A stretch of 64,000 nt of DNA, taken from assembly GCF_900114835.1 (NCBI RefSeq), contig NZ_FOUJ01000003.1:310001-374000 (forward strand), written 5' to 3'. The DNA comes from Methanolobus profundi. GTDB taxonomy: Archaea; Halobacteriota; Methanosarcinia; Methanosarcinales; Methanosarcinaceae. Numbering within the stretch: position 1 is the first letter of the stretch; every line of letters starts with the position of its first letter. This document shows positions 30,002-39,992 of the stretch, piece by piece. The translations under genes were made by a program, and so were the position numbers. Below the pieces are notes generated by a model, which saw nothing but the letters and a program-made list of their open reading frames with translations, did no database searches and had not been told where the DNA came from.

Positions 30002-30955
30002 ATGGAACATTGTCATTCACATGGAGAGAAACTCCAGAATCCTATAAAACAGGCAAAGATAACAGAGAATATGAGCGTTGACGAGCTCGTGTGTGCCATC
30101 GATGGCTGTGCATTTGGTGCAGGCAAACTGGCAGATGCAGTTGACATCTACACCGAGATGCTTGCGAATGGTTCTACCAGCTTTTTCGGACTTGCAGGTG
30201 CAATGGTGCCGGCAGGAATGCGTCAGATAGTCACCGACCTGATCTATGACGGTTACATCGATGTACTTGTCACAACCGGAGCCAACATGGTTCACGAGAT
30301 AGTAGAATCAATGGGACTGCATCACTACAAAGGATGTGCAGATTGTGATGACATCGAACTGAAACACGATGAGATAAACAGGATATACGATGTCTATCTT
30401 CCTGAACCTTACTTTGTTGACTTCGAGGAGAAGCTCAAGGCAATACTCTCCGATGTAGGTACAGAGACCATCTCCATCAGGGAATTCATGACACACCTTG
30501 GGAACAACATCGATGACAAGGACTCCATCCTCAGAGCAGCAGCAGATATGAACGTACCTGTCTACTGTCCTGCGATACAGGATTCCATGATAGGACTTCA
30601 GGCATGGCTCTACAAGCAGAACAATGCACTCAACGTCGATGCATTCTCAGACATGAAAGAGATCATCGATATCTGCTACGAGGCAAAGGACCCGGGAGCA
30701 GTACTTATCGGCGGCGGTGTCCCGAAGAACTACATATTCCAGTCCATGCTTATCACACACCAGGAATTCGAGTACGCGATCCAGCTTACAATGGACACCC
30801 CGGAAACAGGCGGACTCAGCGGTGCAACACTTGATGAAGCACGTTCATGGGGTAAGGTCAGCGAAACAGCACGCTCTGTGACAGTCCACTCTGATGCCAC
30901 CATCACACTTCCAATAATGGTCGCAGCAGCAAGGAGCAGACTTGCCAACAAGTAA
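30002..30955 (+). CDS. Deoxyhypusine synthase
   Basis: A 317-residue enzyme transferring the aminobutyl group of spermidine (via NAD) to a lysine of aIF5A, giving deoxyhypusine. The fold motifs are GAGKLADAVDIYTEM, LAGAMVPAGMRQI, VTTGANMVHE, and GGGVPKNYI. The active-site Lys is in EARSWGKVSE, matching the essential WGK lysine of human DHS. An N-terminal HCHSHGEK stretch is His-rich. ATG follows GAGG. It is followed by pyrF 40 bp downstream, probably in one transcript. Confidence 0.9.
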   Translation: MEHCHSHGEKLQNPIKQAKITENMSVDELVCAIDGCAFGAGKLADAVDIYTEMLANGSTSFFGLAGAMVPAGMRQIVTDLIYDGYIDVLVTTGANMVHEIVESMGLHHYKGCADCDDIELKHDEINRIYDVYLPEPYFVDFEEKLKAILSDVGTETISIREFMTHLGNNIDDKDSILRAAADMNVPVYCPAIQDSMIGLQAWLYKQNNALNVDAFSDMKEIIDICYEAKDPGAVLIGGGVPKNYIFQSMLITHQEFEYAIQLTMDTPETGGLSGATLDEARSWGKVSETARSVTVHSDATITLPIMVAAARSRLANK

Positions 30956-30995
30956 ATGGGTCTTGATATCGCAAATATAGACAAGGAGAATTCAC

Positions 30996-31649
30996 ATGGA
31001 AAGGAAGACAGGACTCATACTCGCACTTGATGTTACAGACAGAGAAGAAGCTGTAAAAATATCCGAAAAGGTTGCAGGATACGTGGATGCCATCAAGATC
31101 GGCTATCCATTGGTACTTTCAACAGGAATGGATATGATAAGCAAGCTCTCAGAATATGCACCTATAATTGCAGATTTCAAGGTAGCTGACATACCTAACA
31201 CCAACCGCCTTATCTGTGAACAGGTCTTCAAAGCAGGTGCTGATGCTGTTATCGTCCAGGGATTCACCGGACACGACAGTCTTGAAGCAGCTGTGAAACT
31301 GGCAAAGGAGCAGAACAAGGACATCTACGTAGTTACAGAGATGAGCCACCCCGGTGCTCTTGATTTCATGCAGGATGTCGGAGAAGGTATCGCAAAGATG
31401 GCAGCCGATGCAAAAGCATCAGGTGTCGTTGCACCAGCAACACGTCCTGAAAGGGTCACAGAGATCAGGAAGATAATAGGTAGCGAACTCTCCATAATAT
31501 CACCTGGTGTCGGTGCACAGGGAGGCACTGCCTCAGACGTGATCAAAGCCGGAGCTGACTGGGTAATTGTCGGAAGAAGTATCTACCAGTCCGAAGATCC
31601 AGCAATGGCTGCAAAAAAGCTGGTCGATGAGATGAAGGAATTCATCTGA
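30996..31649 (+). CDS. pyrF: Orotidine 5'-phosphate decarboxylase
   Basis: A 217-residue TIM-barrel enzyme that makes UMP from OMP. The catalytic Lys-Asp array is [11 protein letters not shown]. The start [15 protein letters not shown] and the phosphate-binding VIVGRSIY near the C-terminus complete the pattern. The length is standard for archaeal enzymes. ATG 30996 follows AAGGAG. It is in the same orientation as the deoxyhypusine synthase gene and ends just upstream of a C/D box sRNA. Confidence 0.95.
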   Translation: MERKTGLILALDVTDREEAVKISEKVAGYVDAIKIGYPLVLSTGMDMISKLSEYAPIIADFKVADIPNTNRLICEQVFKAGADAVIVQGFTGHDSLEAAVKLAKEQNKDIYVVTEMSHPGALDFMQDVGEGIAKMAADAKASGVVAPATRPERVTEIRKIIGSELSIISPGVGAQGGTASDVIKAGADWVIVGRSIYQSEDPAMAAKKLVDEMKEFI

Positions 31650-31691
31650 ACTTATCGACACATTATTCAAAATATTAAATTGAGATATAAC

Positions 31692-31757
31692 CTGTGTGCC
31701 AATGATGAGAGAACACATCTGATACGTGATGAACCCTATGAGTTCTGAGGCACACAG
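31692..31757 (+). ncRNA. C/D box sRNA (2'-O-methylation guide)
   Basis: All four boxes are present in order: C box ATGATGA (31702-31708), D' box CTGA (31719-31722), C' box GTGATGA (31726-31732), D box CTGA (31745-31748). The ends are closed by a perfect 9-bp stem, CTGTGTGCC (31692-31700) and GGCACACAG (31749-31757). Guide regions are about 10 nt (31709-31718) before D' and 12 nt (31733-31744) before D. Such RNAs, with L7Ae, Nop5 and fibrillarin, direct ribose methylation of rRNA or tRNA. Targets were not identified. It may be transcribed with pyrF upstream. Confidence 0.8.
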
Positions 31758-31787
31758 ATATCTGCTAATTTTACCAAGCTATCTCGT

Positions 31788-33344
31788 TTAACGCATCAGT
31801 TCAATATTTGTTTTAAGTATCTGTGAGAATACTTCGTTCTTCTTGAAATCAGACCTTGCTTCCTCAAGACTTCTCTTAAGGTCAGCAACATTGGATTCAA
31901 GACTCTGTATGTAGATGGTCTGCTGCTCAAGTTTATTATTAAGCTTCTTTATATCAAGGTCCTGACGATGGATAGTGACATGATTGCCAATTTCCTTGTT
32001 CGTCTTCTCGACCATCTCATCAAGTTCTTTTCTCTTCGCTTCCATCTCAGCAAGAGCATTTTCCATCTCAGCTTCGAACTTTGAATTTTCCTCACGCTTT
32101 TGACCCAGCTTCTCGGTCTCAGCCCTGATCTCAGCTTTCCTTGCTTCAAGAGCTTTCATATCCTCATGGAAAGCATGCTCCTTTTCCTCGTGAGCCTTGA
32201 TGTTCTCTTCATGCTTCAACTTGAGTTGTTCACGCTCGGTCTTGAAGTTGGCCTTCATATCCTCAAAGGTCTTCTCGTAGGCTTTTATCTTCTCTTCGTG
32301 ATCCAGCTTGAGTTTCTCACGTTCAGCCTTGAATTCAATCTTCATATCCTCAAAGGCCTTTACCTTATCCTGGAATGAAAGCTCTTTGTCCTCATGGGAC
32401 TTCAGACGTTCCTCATAAGTAGCCACTGATCTTTCAAGTTCTGTGGCCTTGTTACTTATCTCAGATAGTTCGGTCTGGATATGACCTTTCATCTTTTCAA
32501 TAGAAGAGCGTTTTTCAGTAAGAAGTGACTCGTCATCCTCTAACTGGGTCCTGAGTGTTTCAATATCTGCCTTTTTGCGATTAAGCTCTTTTAGCTCAGC
32601 ATAGAAGCTTTCCTTCAGCACTTCAACAGCTGCGGGACATGTAGCTTCTGCAAGCTCCAGAGATATCTCCTCACCGGAGGCAAGCTTCTCTTCCAGTGAC
32701 CTGCACTGCTCATCAAGCTCAGCCTTCTTTTTAGAATATTCTTCCAGTTCGGCATCATAGGTGGACCTGAGAGATGTCAGTTCCTCCATTTTAGAACTAT
32801 ATTCAGAGAATTCCTTTTCATGGTCACGACGGGAACTCTCGAATTCCTTCACTTTGGATTCGAATTCAGAACGCCTTTTTTCGAACTCAGCGATCTCGTT
32901 CTCAAGACCTTCCTTCTTTTCCTTTGGTATGGCCCTGTCTGCTTTTTCCATTGCAGACTTCAGTATCGAACATTTCTTGTTGAGAGCCTTTTCCTGATCA
33001 GAGAACTTGCTTCGCAGATCATCAAGTTCTTTCTGCTTTGCCTCATATTCACTGATCTCAAGCTCATAGCGCTTCCTTATCTCAACAAGCTGAGCTTCTT
33101 TCTGAATGAATCCATCAAAATCAAAACCAGTAACAACATTAGCATGGTTTCCAGATGATCGCTGATCCACCTGCACAGGTACTGCTCCCGGAACATAGTT
33201 CACCGGAGCCACAGGAGTGGTATCATTACCTGCTTCCTTTTCCATCTCTTCTTTTACAATTGGTTTTCGATAAATATTGGGAGTGAAAACCTTCGCTGTC
33301 TTCTCAGCCTTTTTACTTTCATCTGATAAATTCAATGAATTCAT
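31788..33344 (-). CDS. Long coiled-coil protein coupled to the actin-like ATPase
   Basis: A 518-residue protein. The first 90 residues are polar with a Pro/Val-rich stretch. The remainder is almost wholly charged heptad sequence (Glu/Lys/Leu), predicted as a long coiled coil. Residues about 320-420 contain a tandem repeat of about 35 residues around FEDMK-x-FK-x-ERE-x-LKL-x-HEE. No enzymatic domain is seen. Its start codon overlaps the stop of the actin-like gene by four bases, so the products are made together and probably interact; filament scaffolding or anchoring is inferred. It resembles bacterial and archaeal structural coiled-coil proteins only in general. Confidence 0.75.
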   Translation of the reverse strand: MNSLNLSDESKKAEKTAKVFTPNIYRKPIVKEEMEKEAGNDTTPVAPVNYVPGAVPVQVDQRSSGNHANVVTGFDFDGFIQKEAQLVEIRKRYELEISEYEAKQKELDDLRSKFSDQEKALNKKCSILKSAMEKADRAIPKEKKEGLENEIAEFEKRRSEFESKVKEFESSRRDHEKEFSEYSSKMEELTSLRSTYDAELEEYSKKKAELDEQCRSLEEKLASGEEISLELAEATCPAAVEVLKESFYAELKELNRKKADIETLRTQLEDDESLLTEKRSSIEKMKGHIQTELSEISNKATELERSVATYEERLKSHEDKELSFQDKVKAFEDMKIEFKAEREKLKLDHEEKIKAYEKTFEDMKANFKTEREQLKLKHEENIKAHEEKEHAFHEDMKALEARKAEIRAETEKLGQKREENSKFEAEMENALAEMEAKRKELDEMVEKTNKEIGNHVTIHRQDLDIKKLNNKLEQQTIYIQSLESNVADLKRSLEEARSDFKKNEVFSQILKTNIELMR

Positions 33345-34405
33345 ATTATCAGCTCCTCATCCTGTTTTCCGGCAACCAGTTGTTTCCAGAATTCGGGTGG
33401 CATATTCTTTGCAAGCTCGAGTGCACCTTCGGATATGCCATAAACAGAGTCGATATCAGAGCGAACTTTCCCTCCACCGAGCTCTTTTAGTTCATTCTCG
33501 ATAAAAGTACCAATATTGGTCAGACCACTGGTACCTCCAAAAATATGAATATTGTTCCTCAGTGACTCACGCATATCCGGATCAACATCGGAGAGGATCC
33601 TTGTAATACCAGAAACAATATCAGTAATAACAAATTCGCATGCGATCTCCAACTCATCAGCAATGGATCCCTGAACATTACCATCTTCAAGGGGGACCTC
33701 GACAGTACAATTGTCTGAAACTGGACCAAGATGCCCATACTTTTCCTTCCATTCTCTGGCAACTTCTTCCGTCACCTGTGATGCTGGCCATCTTTCCTTG
33801 ATAAGTTTAACGATCTCACGGTCAATATCCTTTCCTGCACAGGGAATACTAAGATGATCAGTATCCTGTGGGACTTCACTATTGATGATACAGATATCGG
33901 TTTTGTCTAAACCCATGTCCACAATGATCGAACCACCAAGAAGACCTTTCTTGTATGCTGCACAAAAGATCTCATCTACAAGCATTGCACCTGAGAATAG
34001 CTCCCTTGACAGTTCCATAACCTTCTTTTTGTATTCCTTATCAGAATCAGAAGGCACACCAACTATGGCATATACATTTCTATTCAGGTCAATGCCATTT
34101 TCAGCAAGGAGAGCCTCAAGGAATTTTCTTAAAGCCATTACATCCTCTTCGCTTTTAAGACCGCCAGCCAGAGGTTCCCTTATATCGCCATCTTTCAGGT
34201 CCAGAGCTTCTCTACCTAAAAGAACCGTTCCTTCAGAACCACCATCTGATCTTGAAAGAGCTACAACACTTCGCTCAGAGAATCTCTTCCCGTCGCTTGT
34301 GCAAACTGATGTTTTGAACATTCCTGCATCTATTCCAATATACAGGTGTTCTTCATTGCTGATCTTATCATCCATGTCATCAACTACTATATTATTAAGA
34401 CCCAC
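33341..34405 (-). CDS. Actin-like ATPase (MreB/MamK/ParM superfamily)
   Basis: A 354-residue ASKHA protein with the actin-fold nucleotide motifs: phosphate-1 YIGIDAGMFKTSV near residues 22-34, connect-1 VGVPSDSD, phosphate-2 IIVDMGLDKTDICI (about 160-173) and the adenosine motif IHIFGGTSGLTNI near 290. Length and layout fit bacterial-type actins such as MamK or MreB rather than Hsp70 or sugar kinases. As drawn it starts at GTG 34405; ATG at 34375 is an alternative. A TATA-like TAATATATAAA on the minus strand (about 34466-34478) lies upstream. It is coupled to a coiled-coil gene downstream. Filament formation is inferred. Confidence 0.75.
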   Translation of the reverse strand: MGLNNIVVDDMDDKISNEEHLYIGIDAGMFKTSVCTSDGKRFSERSVVALSRSDGGSEGTVLLGREALDLKDGDIREPLAGGLKSEEDVMALRKFLEALLAENGIDLNRNVYAIVGVPSDSDKEYKKKVMELSRELFSGAMLVDEIFCAAYKKGLLGGSIIVDMGLDKTDICIINSEVPQDTDHLSIPCAGKDIDREIVKLIKERWPASQVTEEVAREWKEKYGHLGPVSDNCTVEVPLEDGNVQGSIADELEIACEFVITDIVSGITRILSDVDPDMRESLRNNIHIFGGTSGLTNIGTFIENELKELGGGKVRSDIDSVYGISEGALELAKNMPPEFWKQLVAGKQDEELII

Positions 34406-34612
34406 ATGGAGTTACAACAAAATACATGGGATCCGTTTTTCTTGAATAATGAATGTTCTATTAAATCAGTATTTATATATTATGAACATGGGATCGCACC
34501 TTATGGCGATAAATATAGTGAAATAAATTAAAAAGCCATCAAAAAACAGTAGCAATTGAGCCAATATAGTGACATTGACCCATGGACAAGAAATCGAATT
34601 ATATTTGCGAGC

Positions 34613-35503
34613 CTAGATAAAAGTATCTTTATGTTTTTTATAAAGAACATGTATGATCCCATCTGCAAGACCCAGCTGAGGAACATGCATCGAATTGATA
34701 TCTCCCCATTTCATAACTGAGGAATATATCTTAGAAGCAGGCACTATCACATCAGCCCGATCCGGACGAAGGCCCAGTTTTGTTATACGTTGCTCCAGAG
34801 TAAAGCTCTTAAGATATCTGTTGAGATACTTAAGATCCCCACGTCTGATAAGGGTCCCATCCTTCCTTCCAGACATACGGAAAAGCTTATTGATATTTCC
34901 GCCACTACCGATCGCATAGTCAGGATCGTGCTTTTCAGTAACTGTCTTCACCCACTTTTTCATCTCATTCCAGTCTTCTTTTGTCACGATACCTTCAAGG
35001 ATCCTTATTGTCCCTATATTGAAAGACCTGTAAGCAAAGACCTCACTGCCCTTGAAAAGTATAAGTTCAGTACTGCCACCTCCCACATCGATATGAAGAT
35101 ACGTAGAACTACTATGGCCTATAATTTTTTCAATGCGATTGGAATAGATGATCTTCGCCTCTTTCCTTCCACTTATAACATTGAGACGAATACCACTCTT
35201 TTTCTTTATCTGTGATATTATCTCAGCGCTGTTATCAGCCTCCCTCATAGCAGAGGTCGCACATGCCATATAATCGACCGGCCCATAAGCATCCATCAGA
35301 TGCTTGAAAGCTATCATGGTACTTACAAGACGTGAAACCTTGTCCTTAGAGATGCTATTGTGGACAAAAGCATCCTCTCCAAGTCGAATAGGCATTCGTA
35401 TAAGTGAAACTTTCTCATAGATCGGCTCTATACCTTCAGTATCAACTCTGGAAAGGAGCAAACGCACTGCATTGGAACCAACATCTATGGCCGCGAACTT
35501 CAA
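34613..35503 (-). CDS. Ppx/GppA-type exopolyphosphatase
   Basis: A 296-residue protein of the Ppx/GppA ASKHA family, consisting of the two N-terminal domains only, which is common in archaea. Motifs are DVGSNAVRLLLSRV at the N-terminus, ATSAMREADN, and GGGSTELILF (about 160). It removes phosphates from polyphosphate or the pppGpp 5' end; with ppk1 as partner, polyphosphate is the likely substrate. ATG overlaps the ppk1 stop by four bases. It is the last gene of the ferredoxin-CHAD-ppk1-ppx operon. Confidence 0.88.
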   Translation of the reverse strand: MKFAAIDVGSNAVRLLLSRVDTEGIEPIYEKVSLIRMPIRLGEDAFVHNSISKDKVSRLVSTMIAFKHLMDAYGPVDYMACATSAMREADNSAEIISQIKKKSGIRLNVISGRKEAKIIYSNRIEKIIGHSSSTYLHIDVGGGSTELILFKGSEVFAYRSFNIGTIRILEGIVTKEDWNEMKKWVKTVTEKHDPDYAIGSGGNINKLFRMSGRKDGTLIRRGDLKYLNRYLKSFTLEQRITKLGLRPDRADVIVPASKIYSSVMKWGDINSMHVPQLGLADGIIHVLYKKHKDTFI

Positions 35504-37581
35504 TTGATCACCTCATTCTTTAATTGTTCTTCAAGGAAGGTGTAAGTATCCTCCTGAGCACGGTATACCCTGTCGCCACCTCTCCTGTACTTATTATCCT
35601 GAACATCGTTGATGATCCTTGCCTTGGTATTGTCCATGAACTGGAATTCCATATACATCTTCAGCTCTTCCTGAAGTGCCTTATCATAGATCGGCGTGGC
35701 CACCTCCACACGTCTGTCAAGGTTCCTTACCATCCAGTCAGCAGATGAAATGAAATATCTTTCATCCCCATCGTTGCAGAAAATGAATATACGTGAGTGC
35801 TCAAGATATTTATCAACAATACTGATGACCTCGATATTCTCACTAAGGCCTTTCACACCCGGAACAAGAGAGCATATGCCCCTGACTATCATCCTCACCA
35901 TGACCCCTGCTTTACTGGCCTCATACAGTTTATTGATCATCTCACTGTCCACGAGACTATTGATCTTCACATGGATATACGCAGATTTTCCGGCTCTGGC
36001 ATTCTTTATCTCATTATCAATGTACTTCTCAAACGCATTACGCATCTGCAGAGGAGCCACTATAAGATGTTTATAGTCATAGATCTTGTAATTGTGACTG
36101 AAGAAATCAAAGACCTTTTCCACCTCGTTGGTGATATCCCTGTCACATGTCATGAGCATATGGTCACAATAGAGCTTTGCCGTGGATTCGTTGAAGTTAC
36201 CGGTACCTATACAGGAATAGTGTACGGTCTTGTCACCTTCTGTCCTTGTAATATGACATAGCTTGGAATGTACTTTCAGACCCGGCACACCATCGATTAT
36301 CCTTGCTCCTGCATCCTCAAGCTTCTGGGTCCAGTAGATATTGGACTCTTCATCGAACCTTGCCTGAAGCTCGATAACTACCGTGACACTTTTACCATTC
36401 GTTATCGCATTGATGAGAGCATTGATAACATTGGAATTCCTTGCGACCCTGTAGAGGGTCACCTTTATGCTCGATACATTGGGATCGATAGCTGCCTCTC
36501 TTAACAGATCTATAAAATAATCGAACGATTGATACGGATAATGTAGAAGTATATCATTTTCCCTGATAGCTGCAAATATACTTTTATGGGTCACAAGGTC
36601 CTTATGAGGTAAAGGATTTTTCTTTTCATAATAGAATGAATCAGGGCCTACATCCGGGAAACCCATGAAATCCTTTGCATTATGATATTTCCCTCCTGGA
36701 ACAAGATTCTCGAACTTCTGGATACCAAGTCTTGTCAATGCAAAATCAAGAAGGTAGTAGGGCATTTCCCTGTCATACACAAAACGGACCGGCTGGCCTT
36801 TCTTCCTCTCTTCCAGACTCTCGGATACCTTTTCAAAGAAGCTTTTTGTGACATCATCATCAATATCAAGCTCAGCATCTCTTGTGAGCTTAATAGTGTA
36901 TGCACCGATCGAATCATAGTCAAAGGTGGAGAATATATCATCAAGACCGAAACGGATCACATCATCCAGCATGATAACACATTTTTTATCACCGGAATCA
37001 GGAAGCATTATAAAACGTGGAAGGACATCCGCCGGGACCTCTATAAGAGCGAATTTTGATGCCTGAGGGTTCCATTTCTTCCGGACATCGATCAGTAGAT
37101 AGATAACCTGGTTCTTCAGGTATGGAAAATCAGGAATATCCTTGAGCATCACAGGAATAAGACGTGGACGTACCTTTGTCTGGAAATATACTTTGAGGAA
37201 GGACTTCTGAGCATCATCAAGCTGTGTCTCATCAACTATGAAGATATTATGCTTTTCAAGTTCCTGTGTCACTTCTGTGAAAGCCTTGTCAAAATCATCA
37301 CGTAACCTCAGCACATTGCTATGTACCTGTTTCATGACCTTTTTTGGGGAAACACCGACCATGACCTTTGATCGTACACCGGCATCTATCATACGCTGCA
37401 GAGTACCGACCCTTACGCTGAAGAACTCATCAAGATTGGAAGAGAAGATACCAAGGAACTTCAAACGTTCAAGTAAAGGGACCTTATCGTCCTTTGCTTC
37501 CTGTAGCACTCTTTCATTGAATGAGAGCCAGCTTATTTCCCTGTTAATATAATCGTCTACTTCTCTTGACATAAGACTCAT
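35500..37581 (-). CDS. ppk1: Polyphosphate kinase 1
   Basis: A 693-residue enzyme building polyphosphate from ATP. It shows the N-terminal ISWLSFNERVLQEA, SSNLDEFFSVR, and the two phospholipase D-like catalytic domains, with the autophosphorylated His in VHSKLCHI followed by YSCIGTGNFNE. The open frame extends upstream to 37731, but the family starts at the MSLMSREVDDYINREIS region; no clear ribosome binding site marks the start, so it is uncertain. Repeated ATATAG sequences upstream (about 37655-37700) look like TATA elements and suggest an internal promoter within the operon. Confidence 0.93.
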   Translation of the reverse strand: MSLMSREVDDYINREISWLSFNERVLQEAKDDKVPLLERLKFLGIFSSNLDEFFSVRVGTLQRMIDAGVRSKVMVGVSPKKVMKQVHSNVLRLRDDFDKAFTEVTQELEKHNIFIVDETQLDDAQKSFLKVYFQTKVRPRLIPVMLKDIPDFPYLKNQVIYLLIDVRKKWNPQASKFALIEVPADVLPRFIMLPDSGDKKCVIMLDDVIRFGLDDIFSTFDYDSIGAYTIKLTRDAELDIDDDVTKSFFEKVSESLEERKKGQPVRFVYDREMPYYLLDFALTRLGIQKFENLVPGGKYHNAKDFMGFPDVGPDSFYYEKKNPLPHKDLVTHKSIFAAIRENDILLHYPYQSFDYFIDLLREAAIDPNVSSIKVTLYRVARNSNVINALINAITNGKSVTVVIELQARFDEESNIYWTQKLEDAGARIIDGVPGLKVHSKLCHITRTEGDKTVHYSCIGTGNFNESTAKLYCDHMLMTCDRDITNEVEKVFDFFSHNYKIYDYKHLIVAPLQMRNAFEKYIDNEIKNARAGKSAYIHVKINSLVDSEMINKLYEASKAGVMVRMIVRGICSLVPGVKGLSENIEVISIVDKYLEHSRIFIFCNDGDERYFISSADWMVRNLDRRVEVATPIYDKALQEELKMYMEFQFMDNTKARIINDVQDNKYRRGGDRVYRAQEDTYTFLEEQLKNEVIN

Positions 37582-37733
37582 TTTTTTCAATTTTAATGAC
37601 GTAAGAAGATTTCCGTATGCGGATGAAAGTAAAGCCATTCTGATATTTAAGACTTCATATAGATTCATATATAGTTGTATATAGCACAATATAGTTTCAT
37701 ATGGTCGATACAGACCCCCAAAATACAACAATA

Positions 37734-39626
37734 TCAGGAATTATAGATACCTGCTATTGCCCGTGAGAAACTGACACTGAAATCAGGTTCGATGACCCTT
37801 GACCAGGCCTCCGGGAAACCATCCACAAGATCCTGTAGTTCCTGCTTCCTATATTCTATATAGGCATCCACCCCCGGATGATGGCGAAGTCCTGTGGAAG
37901 AGCTGACCTGCTTCTTGTTCTCTTTACCCCACCTGCCATATTTCTCGAAATTCTCAAGAAGGTCCAGTGCTACAACCGTGTCATGCATATCTCCAAGATT
38001 ATCCTGAAGGGCTTTCAGGTCCTTTATCAATCCTTTTGATTCCTGACCGAGTACCTCCTTGAAGAACTCCAGTGTGTAGCGTAATATCTTCACATCGATC
38101 CTGAGCTGATGATATTTTTCAAGATGGGGATCCATTGCCTCGTTTGCAATGATCTCATTATATGACCTGACAGTTGCTAACTGTGTGTATAACAAAGCCG
38201 GAAGGATATCGACAACCCTGCATGGAACCGGTTCACCATTCTTCTTTACAGACCTCATCTTCCATGACTTTTTGCTCAGCAGATGGTCAGCAAAATTATT
38301 CTTGAACTTGTTGTATTTCACATCGTCCAGATATACAAGCATATTTCCACGCTGTTTTGCCCTTTCTATCATTAGAGCATCAGTCAGCGGATCCATACCT
38401 ATCCTAGTCCCCATTGGTTTATCCTCAAGATAACGATCGATGACCTCAAGGAAAACATCCAGATCACGTACCGAACCAAGTACCCTTCTTGTCATTTTGA
38501 TGTTCCTGTAATGAGGATACATCTTCTTCATGTCTATGTGATCCTCCAGGACTTCCACAATAGAACGCATCCGCATTGCAGCAACCCGCATATCGTGAAG
38601 TTCTTCAATATCCCTGCCTACTTTGGTACCTCGCTCATGTTCTATCATTACTCCAAAATGGAACATGAGGATCTTACGGGCAGCCTCACGCATTGTATCC
38701 GTTGCCTTGACATCGGTCTTTTTCATGGAACGGAACTCAGAGAATGGAAGAGGTTGTTCCGCGGCAGACAGTTCACTGGTCTCTGTAGAGGAAGCTACCA
38801 TTACATCCTGATCATCATTTGATGTATCATCGAATATTTCAGTATCATCAGTTTCCGGAACATCGACTATTTCAGGGAATTGTGTTGTTTCCATCGCAGT
38901 GGGTTCTGCAGGAATCTCTTTTTCCTGGCAGTCATCCATTTCTATAATTTCATCACTAGTTGCAAGGGGTATAGTAGTTCTCCCGGTCGTTTCCATTATT
39001 TGCGACTCCGAATGTTTTTCTTCAGAAGCAGTATCAGTTAGAATAAAGGTATCATCGCTCCCATTAGTACTTGTCAAAAAAGAAGGTTCGTATGAACCAG
39101 CAGTTATGTTCGTCATCATTATACCTGCAAATGTTGCAAGCATAGAGTGATCATTGTGACCTTCCGGCCTTTCATTACTATTTATGCTCTGTTCACAGAC
39201 AACAGTTCCCAGATCACCTGATCCTGAAGATGCCTGCAGGAAATAGTTAACGAATATATTGATCAATAAAAGGAATATACCCAGGGAATAGAACACGATC
39301 ACATAGGATACTCTTGGATACAACCAGTTGTCAGGGAATGAGAAAGCAAATACAAGAAGTCCAATTGAGGATAACAGCATTCCTGCTATGAACGAATAAC
39401 TACGTGAGAGCTGCTGGCGTATCCCTGCAATGTTGATACCTGCAAGTATGAGCAATATACCGGCACCCAGCAGGAAACATACGGTCAGTATCACCTCTGA
39501 ACCGGAACCACGGTTAAGCCTGCTAATAATAGCAAAGAGCAGGCCTGTCATGCAAAACACCAGACCTGCCAGGAAACCAATAGATGCTATAAGAGAATAT
39601 TTCTTCACTAGCATATTCGACAACAC
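37734..39626 (-). CDS. Membrane-anchored CHAD domain protein
   Basis: A 630-residue protein with four transmembrane segments (about 10-33, 43-63, 77-96 and 104-126), an acidic Thr/Asp-rich linker to about 310, and a C-terminal CHAD domain (about 330-610). The CHAD signature of conserved His and basic residues is seen in ELHDMRVAAMRMRSIVEVL, SVRDLDVFLEVID and YHQLRIDVKILRYTLEFF. CHAD domains bind polyphosphate. Between ppk1 and the ferredoxin gene, this suggests a membrane site for polyphosphate binding or granule tethering (inference). It is co-transcribed with its neighbours (21 bp gap to the ferredoxin gene). Confidence 0.85.
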   Translation of the reverse strand: MLSNMLVKKYSLIASIGFLAGLVFCMTGLLFAIISRLNRGSGSEVILTVCFLLGAGILLILAGINIAGIRQQLSRSYSFIAGMLLSSIGLLVFAFSFPDNWLYPRVSYVIVFYSLGIFLLLINIFVNYFLQASSGSGDLGTVVCEQSINSNERPEGHNDHSMLATFAGIMMTNITAGSYEPSFLTSTNGSDDTFILTDTASEEKHSESQIMETTGRTTIPLATSDEIIEMDDCQEKEIPAEPTAMETTQFPEIVDVPETDDTEIFDDTSNDDQDVMVASSTETSELSAAEQPLPFSEFRSMKKTDVKATDTMREAARKILMFHFGVMIEHERGTKVGRDIEELHDMRVAAMRMRSIVEVLEDHIDMKKMYPHYRNIKMTRRVLGSVRDLDVFLEVIDRYLEDKPMGTRIGMDPLTDALMIERAKQRGNMLVYLDDVKYNKFKNNFADHLLSKKSWKMRSVKKNGEPVPCRVVDILPALLYTQLATVRSYNEIIANEAMDPHLEKYHQLRIDVKILRYTLEFFKEVLGQESKGLIKDLKALQDNLGDMHDTVVALDLLENFEKYGRWGKENKKQVSSSTGLRHHPGVDAYIEYRKQELQDLVDGFPEAWSRVIEPDFSVSFSRAIAGIYNS

Positions 39627-39647
39627 CGGCTCCCCCTCACAATATGA

Positions 39648-39992
39648 TCATAATTTCAAACGTTTCAATTCCTTCATCATTCCCCGAAGGACCTGCTGCT
39701 CTCTTTTAAGTTGACGCATTCTGCTTCTGATCACTCTTTTTTTGGCTTTTTTATTCTTACTATCAGAAAGAGAATCCTTTACATCATTCATATTTGATGA
39801 TATCAGGAATCTGACAACTTCCCTGTCCTTAAGAATGGCCTTTACCGGACAGATCTTTATGCATTTCCCACAATTTATGCACTTATCCTCTTCTATCACG
39901 GCTTTTCCCTTTACCATTTCAATGGCATCTACAGGGCACTTTTTGACACATTTCTTACAGGATACACATTTGCTCTTGTTTACCAATGGCAT
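39648..39992 (-). CDS. 2[4Fe-4S] ferredoxin-like protein with basic C-terminal tail
   Basis: A 114-residue protein. Two Cys motifs, CVSCKKCVKKCP and CINCGKCIKICP, give two [4Fe-4S] clusters within the first 60 residues. The extra C-terminal half is highly basic (KNKKAKKRVIRSRMRQLKRE) and helical. An electron-carrier domain with a polycation tail, encoded first in a polyphosphate operon, may bind polyphosphate or a nucleic acid through the tail (inference). ATG 39992 follows GAGGACAGGAAT. It is divergent from the MgtC-like gene. Confidence 0.85.
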   Translation of the reverse strand: MPLVNKSKCVSCKKCVKKCPVDAIEMVKGKAVIEEDKCINCGKCIKICPVKAILKDREVVRFLISSNMNDVKDSLSDSKNKKAKKRVIRSRMRQLKREQQVLRGMMKELKRLKL

